A DNA stretch of 37,976 nucleotides from positions 1-37,976 of the forward strand of contig NZ_AYMQ01000139.1 in the NCBI RefSeq assembly GCF_000633355.1. Reading direction: 5' to 3'. Under the pieces are notes generated by a model, which was not told where the DNA came from, ran no database searches, and saw nothing but the letters and a program-made list of their open reading frames with translations. This DNA is from Serratia sp. H1w. Lineage in GTDB: Bacteria > Pseudomonadota > Gammaproteobacteria > Enterobacterales > Enterobacteriaceae. A program made the position numbers and the translations under genes. Positions 36,301 through 37,976 of the stretch are shown here, piece by piece (the first letter of the stretch is position 1; the number at the start of each line of letters is the position of its first letter).

Positions 36301-37747
36301 CGGCCAGCTTGTTGACGGTAAGCGTTGGGGCGGTCAAATCGACGGTGATGTTTTCATGCGCATTGGCGCTTTGCCCCGCTTTATCGGTAACGGTGGCATT
36401 GAGGGTGAGCGAGCCATTGGCCAGTGCGGCCAGATCGGCAGCAGGCAGTGACAGCGACCAGCTTCCGTCGGCTTGTACCACCGCGCTATAGGTTTTGCCG
36501 TTCAGGGTAATGGTAACAGTTTGCCCCGCTTCGACGTTTTGAGTATGTCCGCTCAGCGTTTGCGCGTTCTTGGTTTCGTTGGCATTGATGACGTTATCGC
36601 CGGTCAGGGCGTTAATCGTGATGTGCGGGGTCGGATTGACGACGCTGGTATCAACCGAAATCTGGTGATCGACCGTGGTTTGGTTGCCCACTTTATCGAC
36701 GGAGGTCACGATGAGCTCGTAGTTACCGTTTTTCAGCAGCGCCAGGTCTGCCGCAGGCAGTTGCAGGCTCCACTTGCCGTCGCTACCCACCGTCGTGGTG
36801 TAGGTTTTACCGTTCAGAGTAATGGTAATGGTTAGCCCGGCCTCGCCGGTACCGCTCAGTGCCTGTGCCGCTTTTAACTCGGCACCGGTCAGGTGGTCAT
36901 CGCCGGTCAGCTTGTTGACAGTCAAGACTGGCGGAGTGGTATCGACCAGTACGGAGATGGTTTTTTCAACGCTGATCCCATCCTGGTTGGTCACTTTGAC
37001 CGTCAGTTGGTAATTGCCATCTTTCAGACCAGACAGCGCAGCGGAACTGAAATCAAAGCTCCACTTGCCATCGGCGCCGACGGTGGTGGTGTAACTTTTG
37101 CCATTGAGCGTCAGCGTGATGGTCATGCCGGCTGCAACGCCGGTAGTCAGGCCGCTCAGCAACTGGGCAATTTTAACTTCACTGGCGTTAAGCACGTTGT
37201 CCTGGCCCAGTTGTCCGACGGTCAGGGTCGGCTGTTCTGGCGGTACAGAAGGTTCGTCGTTGTGGTGATCGTTTTTCCCTGTCCCGGTAGCGATGGCGAC
37301 GCCAGCCCCTAACGCCAGGCCAGCCAGAATGGCGGCGATGGCTCCGTTAGAGACATCATGATTGGTGATCAGCAGCGACGAAACGTCAGACAGGGATTCA
37401 AACTGCGGTGTGATCAACACGGGCTCGGCGCTAGCGGCGGTAGCCGGGAATATCGCGTGCTGGATAGTGCCATTGCCATCATCAAACACCAATTCACTGT
37501 GTTTACCGTCAGCATCCACCTCAAAGAAGCTCTGATAACGCACCGTCGTACCGTCTTTCATGTGGACGATCAGATCGTTACCTTGGCGTTCATAGCTGCT
37601 CACCAAAGCCTGAGTGCCGTGGATCCGCACAATGCTGCTTTGTGTCAGGCTGACGGAAGGGGTACCGGTTGCTACGTCAGCGATTCTTGTGCCGCCATGA
37701 CGAGCAATAATATCAACAGCCCCAAGGGTAAAATTGGTTTGTGCCAT
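11603..37747 (-). CDS. bapA: Giant BapA-type biofilm adhesin with about 82 Ig-like repeats, exported by type I secretion
   Basis: The 8714-residue protein is a surface adhesin of the Bap/RTX-adhesin class, known in relatives for biofilm formation and cell-cell or surface adhesion. From the N-terminus: a BapA prefix-like module (about 1-130), a Gly/Ala-rich hydrophobic segment (about 134-157), six Ig-like domains, a 13-copy four-domain array (771-6022), about 24 more irregular Ig-like domains, a Ser/Thr-rich linker from about 8463, and an RTX-like C-terminal secretion region. I see no cysteine, as expected for one-step export of unfolded protein. The start at 37747 was chosen over a TTG 15 codons upstream because AGAGG lies 8 bases before it (37756-37760) and the TTG falls inside a leader hairpin. 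Its exporter genes follow directly. The order matches Salmonella bapABCD; LapA-like is the alternative name. Confidence 0.97.
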   Translation of the reverse strand: MAQTNFTLGAVDIIARHGGTRIADVATGTPSVSLTQSSIVRIHGTQALVSSYERQGNDLIVHMKDGTTVRYQSFFEVDADGKHSELVFDDGNGTIQHAIFPATAASAEPVLITPQFESLSDVSSLLITNHDVSNGAIAAILAGLALGAGVAIATGTGKNDHHNDEPSVPPEQPTLTVGQLGQDNVLNASEVKIAQLLSGLTTGVAAGMTITLTLNGKSYTTTVGADGKWSFDFSSAALSGLKDGNYQLTVKVTNQDGISVEKTISVLVDTTPPVLTVNKLTGDDHLTGAELKAAQALSGTGEAGLTITITLNGKTYTTTVGSDGKWSLQLPAADLALLKNGNYELIVTSVDKVGNQTTVDHQISVDTSVVNPTPHITINALTGDNVINANETKNAQTLSGHTQNVEAGQTVTITLNGKTYSAVVQADGSWSLSLPAADLAALANGSLTLNATVTDKAGQSANAHENITVDLTAPTLTVNKLAGDDILNAAEAHTPQTLSGTSNPGQTIVVSLNGKTYTTVTGADGKWSLELPAADLQALAQGDNTLTVTATDAAGNSTTVTEHLLVDTVPPVLTLDKFTGDDLITVDEQKSAQNITGTASVSEAGLVVSVSFNGKTYTGIVGADGKWSISVPAADMAALTNGNYEMIATLSDQAGNTTTAHQAVTVDSNASAIHIGIVSSDDKLNAVEAGLPLAISGTTANVAAGATVTVTLNGKTYTALVLADGSWTLQVPSADLQLLAEGNNSISASVTGNDGSTVTTTHNLEVFTHDLPAVTLDTPFGDGILNGAEAGQPQTLTGTTGITTPGQTVTITLGGKTYTGTVDGSGHWSVTIPVADLQALPDGTPALTVTVTDAAGNTNTLTTTVTVDETAQTLTVNVVAGDDVLNAAEVQTAQTVSGTASIADAGRTVTLTLNGKTYTAVVQADGTWSTSVPAADLAALADGSHNLVATLTDAAGNSTSVTHGINVDADPATLPTLSINVFAGNDIIDGAEVKTAQTISGSTTHVQAGQTVTITLNGKTYTATVLADGSWSTSVPAADLALLANGQTTITATVNDSAGNPANASHEVTVDTSLSGLSIDVIAGDDRLSLAESQSPLTIHGSSANLAVGTTVTVTLNGKTYTGTTLADGTWSVSVPAADLALLADGTLSVTVNAVDQAGNPVSGSHDLGVFIHALPDVTLNTPFGDGILNGAEAGQPQTLTGTTGITTPGQTVTVTLGGKTYTGTVDANGNWSVSIPSADLQALPDGTPALTVTVTDAAGNTNTLNTTVIVDETAPTLTVNVVAGDDVLNAAEVQAAQTVSGTASIADAGRTVTLTLNGKTYTAVVQADGTWSASLPAADLAALADGSHNLVATLTDAAGNSTSVTHGINVDADPATLPTLSINVFAGNDIIDGAEVKTAQTISGSTTHVQAGQTVTITLNGKTYTATVLADGSWSTSVPAADLALLANGQTTITATVSDSAGNPANTSHDVTVDTSLSGLSIAVIAGDDRLSLAESQLPLAIHGSSANLAAGTTVTVTLNGKTYTGTTLADGSWSVTVPAADLALLGDGSTTVTVSAIDQAGNPVSGSHDLGVFIHALPDVTLNTPFGDGILNGAEAGQPQTLTGTTGITTPGQTVTVTLGGKTYTGTVDANGNWSVSIPSVDLQALPDGTPALIVTVTDAAGNSNTLTTTVTIDETAPTLTVNVVAGDDVLNAAEVLAAQTVSGTASVADAGRTVTLTLNGKTYTATVQADGTWSASLPAADLAALADGSHNLVATLTDAAGNSTSVTHGISVDANPANLPTVSIGVFAGNDIVDGAEVKTAQTITGSTTHVEAGQTVTITLNGKTYTATVLADGSWSTSVPAADLALLANGQTTITATVSDSAGNPANASHDVTVDTSLSGLSIAVIAGDDRLSLAESQLPLAIHGSSANLVVGTTVTVTLNGKTYTGTTLADGTWSVSVPAADLALLADGTATVTVTAVDQAGNPVSGSHDLGVFIHALPDVTLNTPFGDGILNGAEAGQPQTLTGTTSITTPGQTVTITLGGKTYTGTVDGSGHWSVTIPAADLQALPDGTPALTVTVTDAAGNTNTLTTAVTVDETAPTLTVNVVAGDDVLNAAEVQTAQTVSGTASVADAGRTVTLTLNGKTYTAVVQPNGSWSASLPAADLQALSDGSHNLVATLTDAAGNSTSVTHGINVDADPATLPTLSINVFAGNDIIDGAEVKTAQTISGSTTHVQAGQTVTITLNGKTYTATVLADGSWSTSVPAADLALLANGQTTITASVSDSAGNPANASHDVTVDTSLSGLSIAVIAGDDRLSLAESQLPLAIHGSSANLAVGTTVTVTLNGKTYTGTTLADGTWSVSVPAADLALLADGTLSVTVNAVDQAGNPVSDSHDLGVFIHALPDVTLNTPFGDGILNGAEAGQPQTLTGTTGITTPGQAVTVTLGGKTYTGTVDANGNWSVSIPSADLKALPDGTPALTVTVTDAAGNTNTLNTTVTVDETAPTLSVGLIAGDDVLNAAEVLVAQTVSGTASVADAGRTVTLTLNGKTYTAVVQPNGSWSTSVPAADLQALSDGSHNLVATLTDAAGNSTSVTHGISVDANPATLPTLSIGVFAGNDIVDGAEVKTAQTISGSTTHVQAGQTVTITLNGKTYTATVLADGSWSTSVPAADLALLANGQTTITATVSDSAGNPANASHDVTVDTSLSGLSIAVIAGDDRLSLAESQLPLAIHGSSQNLAVGTTVTVTLNGKTYTGTTLADGTWSVSVPAADLALLADGTATVTVTAVDQAGNPVSGSHDLGVFIHSLPDATLNTPFGDGILNGTEAGQPQTLTGSTGITTPGQTVTVTLGGKTYTGTVDGSGNWSVTLPSADLKALPDGTPALTVTVTDAAGNTNTLNTTVTVDETAPTLTVNVVAGDDVLNAAEVQTAQTVSGTASVADAGRTVTLTLNGKTYTAVVQPNGSWSASLPAADLQALSDGSHNLVATLTDAAGNTTSTTHVLGIDANPANLPTVSIGVFAGNDIVDGAEVKTAQTLSGTTSHVEAGQIVTITLNGKTYTATVLADGSWSTSVPAADLALLTNGQTTITATVSDSAGNPANTSHNVTVDTDLSGLSIAVIAGDDKLSLAESQLPLAITGTSQNLATGTTVTVTLNGKTYTGTTLADGSWSVTVPAADLALLADGTATISVTAVDQAGNPVSGSHDLGVFIHTLPDATLNTPFGDGILNGTEAGQPQIITGSTGITTPGQSVTVTLGGKTYTGTVDGNGNWSVTLPSADLKALPDGTPALTVTVTDAAGNTNTLNTTVTVDETAPTLTVGLVAGDDVLNAAEVLVAQTVSGTASVADAGRTVTLTLNGKIYTAVVQPNGSWSTSVPAADLQALSDGSHNLVATLTDAAGNSTSVTHSINVDANPANLPTVSIGVFAGNDIVDGAEVKTAQTLSGTTTHVEAGQTVTITLNGKTYTATVLADGSWSTSVPAADLALLANGQTTITATVSDSAGNPANTSHNVTIDTDISGLSIAIIAGDDKLSLAESLLPLAINGTSQNLAVGATVTVTLNGKTYTGTTLADGSWSVSVPAADLALLADGTATLTVTAVDQAGNPVSGSHDLGVFIHALPDATLNTPFGDGILNGTEAGQPQTLTGSTGITTPGQTVTVTLGGKTYTGVVDGSGNWSATIPAADLQALPDGTPALSVVVTDAAGNSSTLNTTVTVDETAPTLTVNVVAGDDILNAAEVQVAQSVSGTASIADAGRTVTLTLNGKTYTAVVQPDGSWSASLPATDLQALSDGSHNLVATLTDAAGNTTSTTHVLGVDANPANLPTISIGVFAGNDIVDGAEVKTAQTLSGTSAHVEAGQTVTITLNGKTYTATVLADGSWSTSVPAADLALLANGQTTITASVSDSAGNPANASHNVTVDTNLSGLSIDVIAGDDKLNLAESQLPLTITGDSANLPLGAIVTVTLNGKIYIGLTLPDGSWSVQVPAADLALLADGTATVSVSAVDLGGNLVSGSHNLGVFIHALPDTTLNTPFGDGILNATEAGQPQTITGSTGITTPGQTVTVTLGGKTYTGTVDGSGNWSISVPSADLQALPDGTPALSVVVTDAAGNSSTLNTTVTVDATAPTLTVGLIAGDDVLNAAEVLVAQTVSGTASVADAGRTVTLTLNGKIYTAVVQPNGSWSTNLPAADLQALSDGSHNLVATLTDAAGNSTSVTHSISVDANPANLPTLSIGVFAGNDIVDGAEVKTAQTLSGTSAHVEAGQTVTITLNGKTYTATVLADGSWSTSVPAADLALLVNGQTTITATVSDSAGNPANASHNVTVDTNLSGLSIAVIAGDDKLNLAESLLPLTINGGSANLATGTTVTVTLNGKTYTGTTLADGSWSVNVPAADLALLADGTATLTVIAVDQAGNPVSGSHDLGVFIHALPDATLNTPFGDGILNGTEAGQPQTITGSTGITTPGQTVTVTLGGKTYTGTVDGSGNWNVTVPPADLQALPDGTPALTVTVTDTAGNSNTLNTTVTVDATAPTLTVSLIAGDDVLNAAEVLVAQSVSGTASIADAGRTVTITLNGKTYTAVVQPNGSWSTSVPAADLQALSDGSHNLVAILTDAAGNSTSVTHSISVDANPANLPTLSIGVFAGNDIVDGAEVKTAQTLSGTSTHVEAGQIVTLTLNGKTYTATVLADGSWSTSVPAADLALLVNGQTTITASVNDSAGNPANTSHAVTVDTDISGLSIAVIAGDDKLNLAESLLPLAINGSSTNLAVGATVTVTLNGKTYTGTTLADGSWSVSVPAADLALLADGTATLTVTAVDQAGNPVSGSHDLGVFIHTLPDATLNPPFGDGILNGTEAGQPQTITGSTGITTPGQTVTVTLGGKTYTGTVDGSGNWSVSVPSADLQALPDGTPALSVVVSDAAGNSSTLNTTVTVDATAPTLTVGLVAGDDVLNAAEVLVAQSVSGTASIADAGRTVTLTLNGKTYTAVVQPNGSWSTSLPAADLQALSDGSHNLVATLTDAAGNSTSVTHSLNVDANPANLPTVSIGAFAGDDIVNGAEALVIQTLSGTTTHVEVGQIVTLTLNGKTYFASVQVGGGWSVNVPAADMALLANGQTTITASVNDQAGNPATGSHTITVDTAVESIAINVIAGDDKLNLTEASQPLTISGTTVNVNAGQTVTVTLNGKTYTGVVLANGSWSVAVNSTDLLALQDGLTTVTASVSNPGVDPVSSSHSLDVFTHTLPAPTINLPFGDGFLNQAEAATAQQLSGSTGIPGAGQSVIVSLGGKTYTATVDGNGNWSVSIPSADLQNLPAGSNTISVAATDAAGNSVSGSVTAQVDLVPPTLAVKPFAGDDKVNALESLSDQVVSGTASIADAGRTVTVTLNGKSYTGVVANDGTWSATIPSADLQAIGDGSYPLTTTLSDAAGNTTTVTHTVTIDANPLDLPTLTIGVFAGNDIIDGAEVKTSQTLSGTTTHVEAGQLVTITLNGKTYTATVLADGTWSTSVPAADLGQLAQGNSTISVSVSDTSGNPATATHNVVVNTALSGIAIDVIAGDDKLNLAESLLPLTINGSSLNLATGATVTVTLNGKTYTGITLADGSWSVLVPPADLALLADGNINLSVSAVDQAGNPVSSSHSLGVFIHNLPDATLNTPFGDGILNGTEAGQPQTITGSTGITTPGQTVTVTLGDKTYTGTVDGSGNWSVTVPVGDLQALPDGTPPLNVVVTDPAGNSNTLNGTVVVDKVAPTLTVGVIAGDDVLNSAEVLLNQTVSGTASIGDAGRTVTLTLNGKTYTALVQPDGSWSTSLPTADLTALADGSYNLVATLTDSAGNSTSVTHAIGVDASALNAPVLTIGTFAGNNIIDGAEVQATQTLSGSSLRVEAGQIVTITLNGKTYTATVQADSSWSTTVPAADLALLTNGNLTITADVSDKAGNPASATHDVTVDLTQSALAIAPITGDNQLNAIEAAAGISISGSSTNVATGATVTIALNGKFYTAVVLADGSWTTTVPSADLTILGDGKLTVTVSATDEAGNLVTGSQQLGLLINSLPVATLNTPFGDGYLNKAESTSDQTLSGTTGVNGSGQTVSVVLGGKTYTGIVDNSGHWSVSVPSADLAALPDGPTNIGVTVGDIAGNTSSINSSATVDLTLPVLTINTVSGDDIINIAESQQSLQITGTAPLNDSGQPVVVKVTINGLTYNGLVLADGSWSVTIPAGDLANLPNGGTTITATLTDAAGNTGTVSHGITLDTDPAQAPLLTINTLSGDDYLSLAESSLPLTISGGSQRVEQGQQVTVTLNGKTYTATVGVDGSWSLQVPAADVGALPNGKDTITATVSDTSGNQANANHNLTVITDAGNLPQLSVNVIAGDDIINANEVKSAVIISGGSSHVQPGQVVSVLLNGKTYTAVVGADGSWSATVPVADVQALPQGPQTVTASVTDVAENPASATHSVSVDTLPPLLEIDLFAGDNILNLAEALLGQVLSGHTDPGLTVTVTLGANVYTALADPTTGAWSVNIPSNILQGLLDGNVTIGVSVTDAAGNGISDSITVAVNTHTLPSLTLNPLFGDNILNIAELGVATPIGGAALNLLVNTPVLIKIGSYVVNGIVNGDGTWSALIPANALALLADGTVQVVVSAVDAAGNPASAGGSLEILSHILPNPTINLPFGDGALNLVEAGVNQLLTGTTGIIGNGQTVVVSLNGKDYNATVGNNGQWSVTLPTTDLLGLIDGPHTISVVATDKGGNSHGATLDFNSTLTGLPVAELDTPFIDGIVNHAEALLGGALTGTTGLASNLGQKVTVNVNGLNLNATVNADGSWTLPLNSATLLSLPDGNWPITVTVTDAVGNTNSTNGSLEILINKLPLPTLDLPFGDGLLNIAEAALAQTLTGRTGLVGSGQIVTVTVDAGLPSQQIFTALADGLGGWSLPLNTTQLGVFTNGTHTIEVTVEDRGGNTATTAPLDVTASLNLPLPTITPPFGIDGVLNISEATGALTITGTTGVNGAGQAVKVTIDVNGISYNAQVDASGNWTLPLPAGTLSALLDGPHVLTVTATDAAGNTNSSSLNFASDLTAPVPTIATPFGDGFLNLAEANLGQTLSGSAGDATSVSVKIGNQTFTAQVSGGNWSLALTTPELKALTEGDNSITVTATDAAGNQGTVGSSVHISITTLPTVTIANFTADNTINYAESQSVQLITGTSTHVAVGQQIIVTLNSKTYTGVVLADGSWSVTVPPADLKALGSTPSITAQVSDQAGNIAVDNHNFTVNLTPPGQIITIDPITGDNIVNASEVGLVINLTGKVVGGIGLGQVVTIIVGGLPLGVPITTLADGTFSTVVTFPVDGNIVVSASTTLLTPLPTVFTASESVLVDRIPPTLTINAFAGNDVLNVSESSVAQAISGTASVSEAGRIVTITLNGKTYSAQVSATGTWSVNVPPADLVNLPQGPNTINATLSDAAGNTTATTHTITTDTTLPLLQVDLLTGDNILTLAEALVNQALTGTGGVGETVTVTLGPLTASVVVGPDGKWSIPLPSLNLQSLTDGPQIIGVTLTDTAGNSSHTDVTLNVALNKTLGAGVNALFGGDGVLNLAESLLTQVISGTATGNYNGAVVHVTIAGITLDANVGGNGQWSVSLLPSQLSLLGDGLAQVNVQIVDANGNVVNDLVDINVLTHNLPVIGPVVAFGDGLLNAVEAGLSQTVSGVITGLGVGGGSVSVTLGTKTYTASVGTGGAWSLTIPPLDLAALSDGNLALGVSVTDSAGNVVSKNIDITAIIHNLPHIVLDPVFGDGILNVADLLLNQTISGTVTNLAKGATITLDIAESQTLTATVGDGGKWSATVTPDILGVLQGLGNGNFTVTASATDAVGNTTSATAGLQLDVKLPVITLDPLFGGDGFLNAAEALVAQTVSGTVAFASAGAQVQVSLGGKTFLTTIGADGKFSLVLQPADLHTLLDGNINLGVSVLDGSGNTGVLNTVVDVIVNKLPTLALNPLFGGDGFLNAAEALLTQTISGTTTNAAAGSHVAIQIGTLQLNATVAADGSWSANITPLQLSGLLEGNLTVSATVTDPAGNTSGASVGINVATILPTITLNPLFGDGVLNLTDLLSPQTLSGVATNVTAGTTISLTLGSHTYTTTVDATGKWQLPIPTLDLQGLLDGLTNVTTTLTDAAGNVVTQVSPLNVLINALPTLTLDPVFGGDGLLNALEATTNQIISGHTTNAPGATIQIHLGSNTFTTQVKADGSWSLSLTPLNLSSLLDGNLSLGVSVTNSAGKTGSINADLGVGIHNLPTVSLGSLFGDGFLNLSEANLNQLIGGTTTNAIGGSVSVNVGGLVLTAAVGADGKWSVSVPTVNLVNLADGPLSVGVTVTDHYGNTSSANASATVKIHALPLLGIDALGTLGSALSILTNGLSVSGTSLNVQQGAKVSVTLLGSTLLGTVDATGHWSVKFDTTNALKGLNVLNLIPTLLGTVVAASVTDLAGNGVTVSAGLTSGIELPLLMTSSATVETLSLDTSGSETTSTDSTTDHTAVQHAQVASVQHATTETSTPTSEASSTPTTTDTSEPVTSTLVVNPSLPVDTASETKVEDTTFSIGGVTINLADGTTASGDTIHGSSGNDVIHVNALDFLSIDGGAGIDTLELDGKNLNLDLTALGLKVQHIDIFDLGTSGTNSITLDLHEALNVKDAASDNLLIKGSIGDQVNLTQGEGGTWSSVGQRTVDGQVFDVYHNSALESGNTLGDVLVQQGLHVNLV
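12362..19681 (-). repeat. About 24 irregular Ig-like repeats between the periodic array and the C-terminus of the adhesin
   Basis: Domains of about 95-105 residues continue but without the four-domain period. The first one keeps D1 character and phase (LPVATLNTPFGDG at 19681). Later ones carry FGDGxLNxAEA or GGDGxLN starts, and most junctions are of the xxHxLP or xxNxLP type rather than acidic VDTxxP. They are much more diverged from one another than the array copies, which suggests an older, non-homogenised part of the gene. Confidence 0.85.
19682..35437 (-). repeat. Higher-order tandem array: 13 copies of a 1212-bp (404-aa, four Ig-like domain) unit
   Basis: The unit consists of four distinct domains, here named D1 (101 aa, LPDxTLNTPFGDGILN), D2 (103 aa, PTLTVNVVAGDDVLNAAEV), D3 (101 aa, FAGNDIxDGAEVKTAQ) and D4 (99 aa, VIAGDDxLxLAES). 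It repeats 13 times with no net insertion or loss. Copy starts (minus-strand 5' ends) are 35437, 34225, 33013, 31801, 30589, 29377, 28165, 26953, 25741, 24529, 23317, 22105 and 20893. The D1 Leu codon was confirmed at 35437, 26953, 22105 and 20893, and again at 19681 where the array ends. A fixed point in D2 recurs every 1212 bases from 35001 to 20457. Copies 11-12 contain a diverged stretch of equal length. Domains of this type often bind calcium at their junctions. Confidence 0.95.
35438..37231 (-). repeat. Six non-periodic Ig-like repeats at the adhesin N-terminus
   Basis: Six domains of about 100 residues share the pattern GDDxLNAAE, SGT, TVTLNGKTYT, ADGSWS and VPAADLxxL, but differ more from each other than the array copies do. 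Most end in VDTTxP-like acidic linkers. The sixth resembles the fourth domain of the array unit and ends in VFTHDLP, leading in phase into array copy 1 at 35437. Confidence 0.85.
37232..37747 (-). other. BapA N-terminal module of the adhesin
   Basis: Residues 1 to about 172 precede the first Ig-like repeat. The stretch with SIVRI, SYERQGNDLIVHMKDG and YQSFFEVD is the BapA prefix-like beta domain. It is followed by a Gly/Ala-rich hydrophobic run at about 134-157 and a charged His/Asp/Pro linker. In LapA-type adhesins the N-terminus is held in the exporter pore and released by LapG at a TAAG site. Here the nearest match is TAAS at 103-106, so LapG control is doubtful. Confidence 0.75.
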
Positions 37748-37783
37748 GTTGTGAGCCTCTGAACGCCAAAGTGAATTTGCATA

Positions 37784-37821
37784 GCGCGCCAAAGCCGGTT
37801 GTGTGGCTTTTGTAGGCGCGC
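37784..37821 (-). promoter_or_regulatory. Long stem-loop in the adhesin mRNA leader
   Basis: On the transcript strand GCGCGCC pairs with GGCGCGC (7 bp). Above a 4-base one-sided bulge (TACA), AAAGCC pairs with GGCTTT (6 bp) around an 8-base loop. It ends 36 bases before the ATG at 37747, outside the ribosome site, and has no U-run. It could be a target for RNA-level control or a stabiliser; no known riboswitch family is recognised. Confidence 0.6.
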
Positions 37822-37822
37822 T

Positions 37823-37843
37823 GGTACGCTCGATGGGCGTACC
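37823..37843 (-). promoter_or_regulatory. Second stem-loop in the adhesin leader
   Basis: A perfect 7-bp inverted repeat GGTACGC/GCGTACC with a 7-base loop lies one base upstream of the longer leader stem-loop. The two could stack in the mRNA. The stem might instead be a protein site on DNA. Confidence 0.5.
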
Positions 37844-37976
37844 CCCGAGCTAAATTTAACCTGGTATTTAGACGACTAACTAATGCAAAGGTAACGAATG
37901 ATTCTTCCCTGATAGGATTTTATGATTAAGTTTCCTAACTTATCTGTGAGGTAAGGTATATACCCGTGATCATTGA
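37844..37976 (-). promoter_or_regulatory. Upstream region of the adhesin operon, promoter expected
   Basis: AT-rich and without a gene. The promoter of the bapABCD-type operon should lie here or just beyond the edge. A perfect palindrome GGTATATACC is at 37955-37964. I could not identify a convincing -35/-10 pair or a CsgD site. Confidence 0.4.

Noticed and set aside
37748-37792. TTG start 15 codons upstream of the adhesin ATG
   Set aside because: It lies in the arm of a leader stem-loop, and the ATG at 37747 has a well-spaced AGAGG.
37837-37852. CsgD-like box (CGGGGGTACGC on the minus strand) upstream of the adhesin
   Set aside because: Only the first half fits the CGGGKGAGNKA pattern as I recall it, and the bases are explained by the GGTACGC stem-loop.
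37880-37910. RcsAB-like box (AAGAATCATTCGTT on the minus strand)
   Set aside because: About 10 of 14 positions fit the recalled consensus, too few for a call without comparison.

Overview
The window looks like the chromosome of an enterobacterium, most likely Serratia or a close relative. This is inferred from the E. coli-like MltB, the complete BapA-type secretion operon, the GC-rich genes and the CCCTCTCCC/GGGAGAGGG intergenic repeats. No rRNA, tRNA, CRISPR array, prophage or transposase gene was found.

Left part (about 1-5115, all minus strand). A three-gene overlapping operon encodes a periplasmic molybdo-hydroxylase/aldehyde-oxidase type enzyme: a [2Fe-2S] subunit (3700-4173), a Tat-exported molybdopterin subunit (1471-3703) and a membrane-anchored triheme cytochrome c (173-1474) that would pass electrons to the respiratory chain. 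The molybdopterin subunit carries a one-base frame disruption just after its Tat signal, so the enzyme may be inactive in this strain. Upstream lies a separate Tat-exported beta-carbonic anhydrase (4381-5115).

Middle (5116-6675). A divergent intergenic region precedes mltB on the plus strand, a lipoprotein lytic transglycosylase. A symmetric, REPIN/MITE-like palindromic element (6491-6672) separates it from the next operon.

Right part (6676-37976, minus strand). This is a bapABCD-type operon. A giant adhesin gene (11603-37747, 8714 aa) is followed by its type I secretion system: TolC-like outer membrane channel, LapB/HlyB-type ABC exporter and HlyD-type adaptor. The adhesin has a BapA N-terminal module, about 82 Ig-like domains of about 100 residues, a Ser/Thr-rich linker, and a short RTX-like C-terminal secretion region.

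The most striking structure is inside the adhesin gene. Residues 771-6022 (19682-35437) form 13 tandem copies of a four-domain unit of 404 aa / 1212 bp, with no net length change at any boundary checked. Superimposed on this is a two-unit (2424-bp) alternation of sequence variants. Every fourth domain junction lacks the acidic V-D linker seen at the other three. Two strong stem-loops sit in the adhesin mRNA leader. All repeat counts and identities were worked out by eye from the sequence; no alignment or database search was run.
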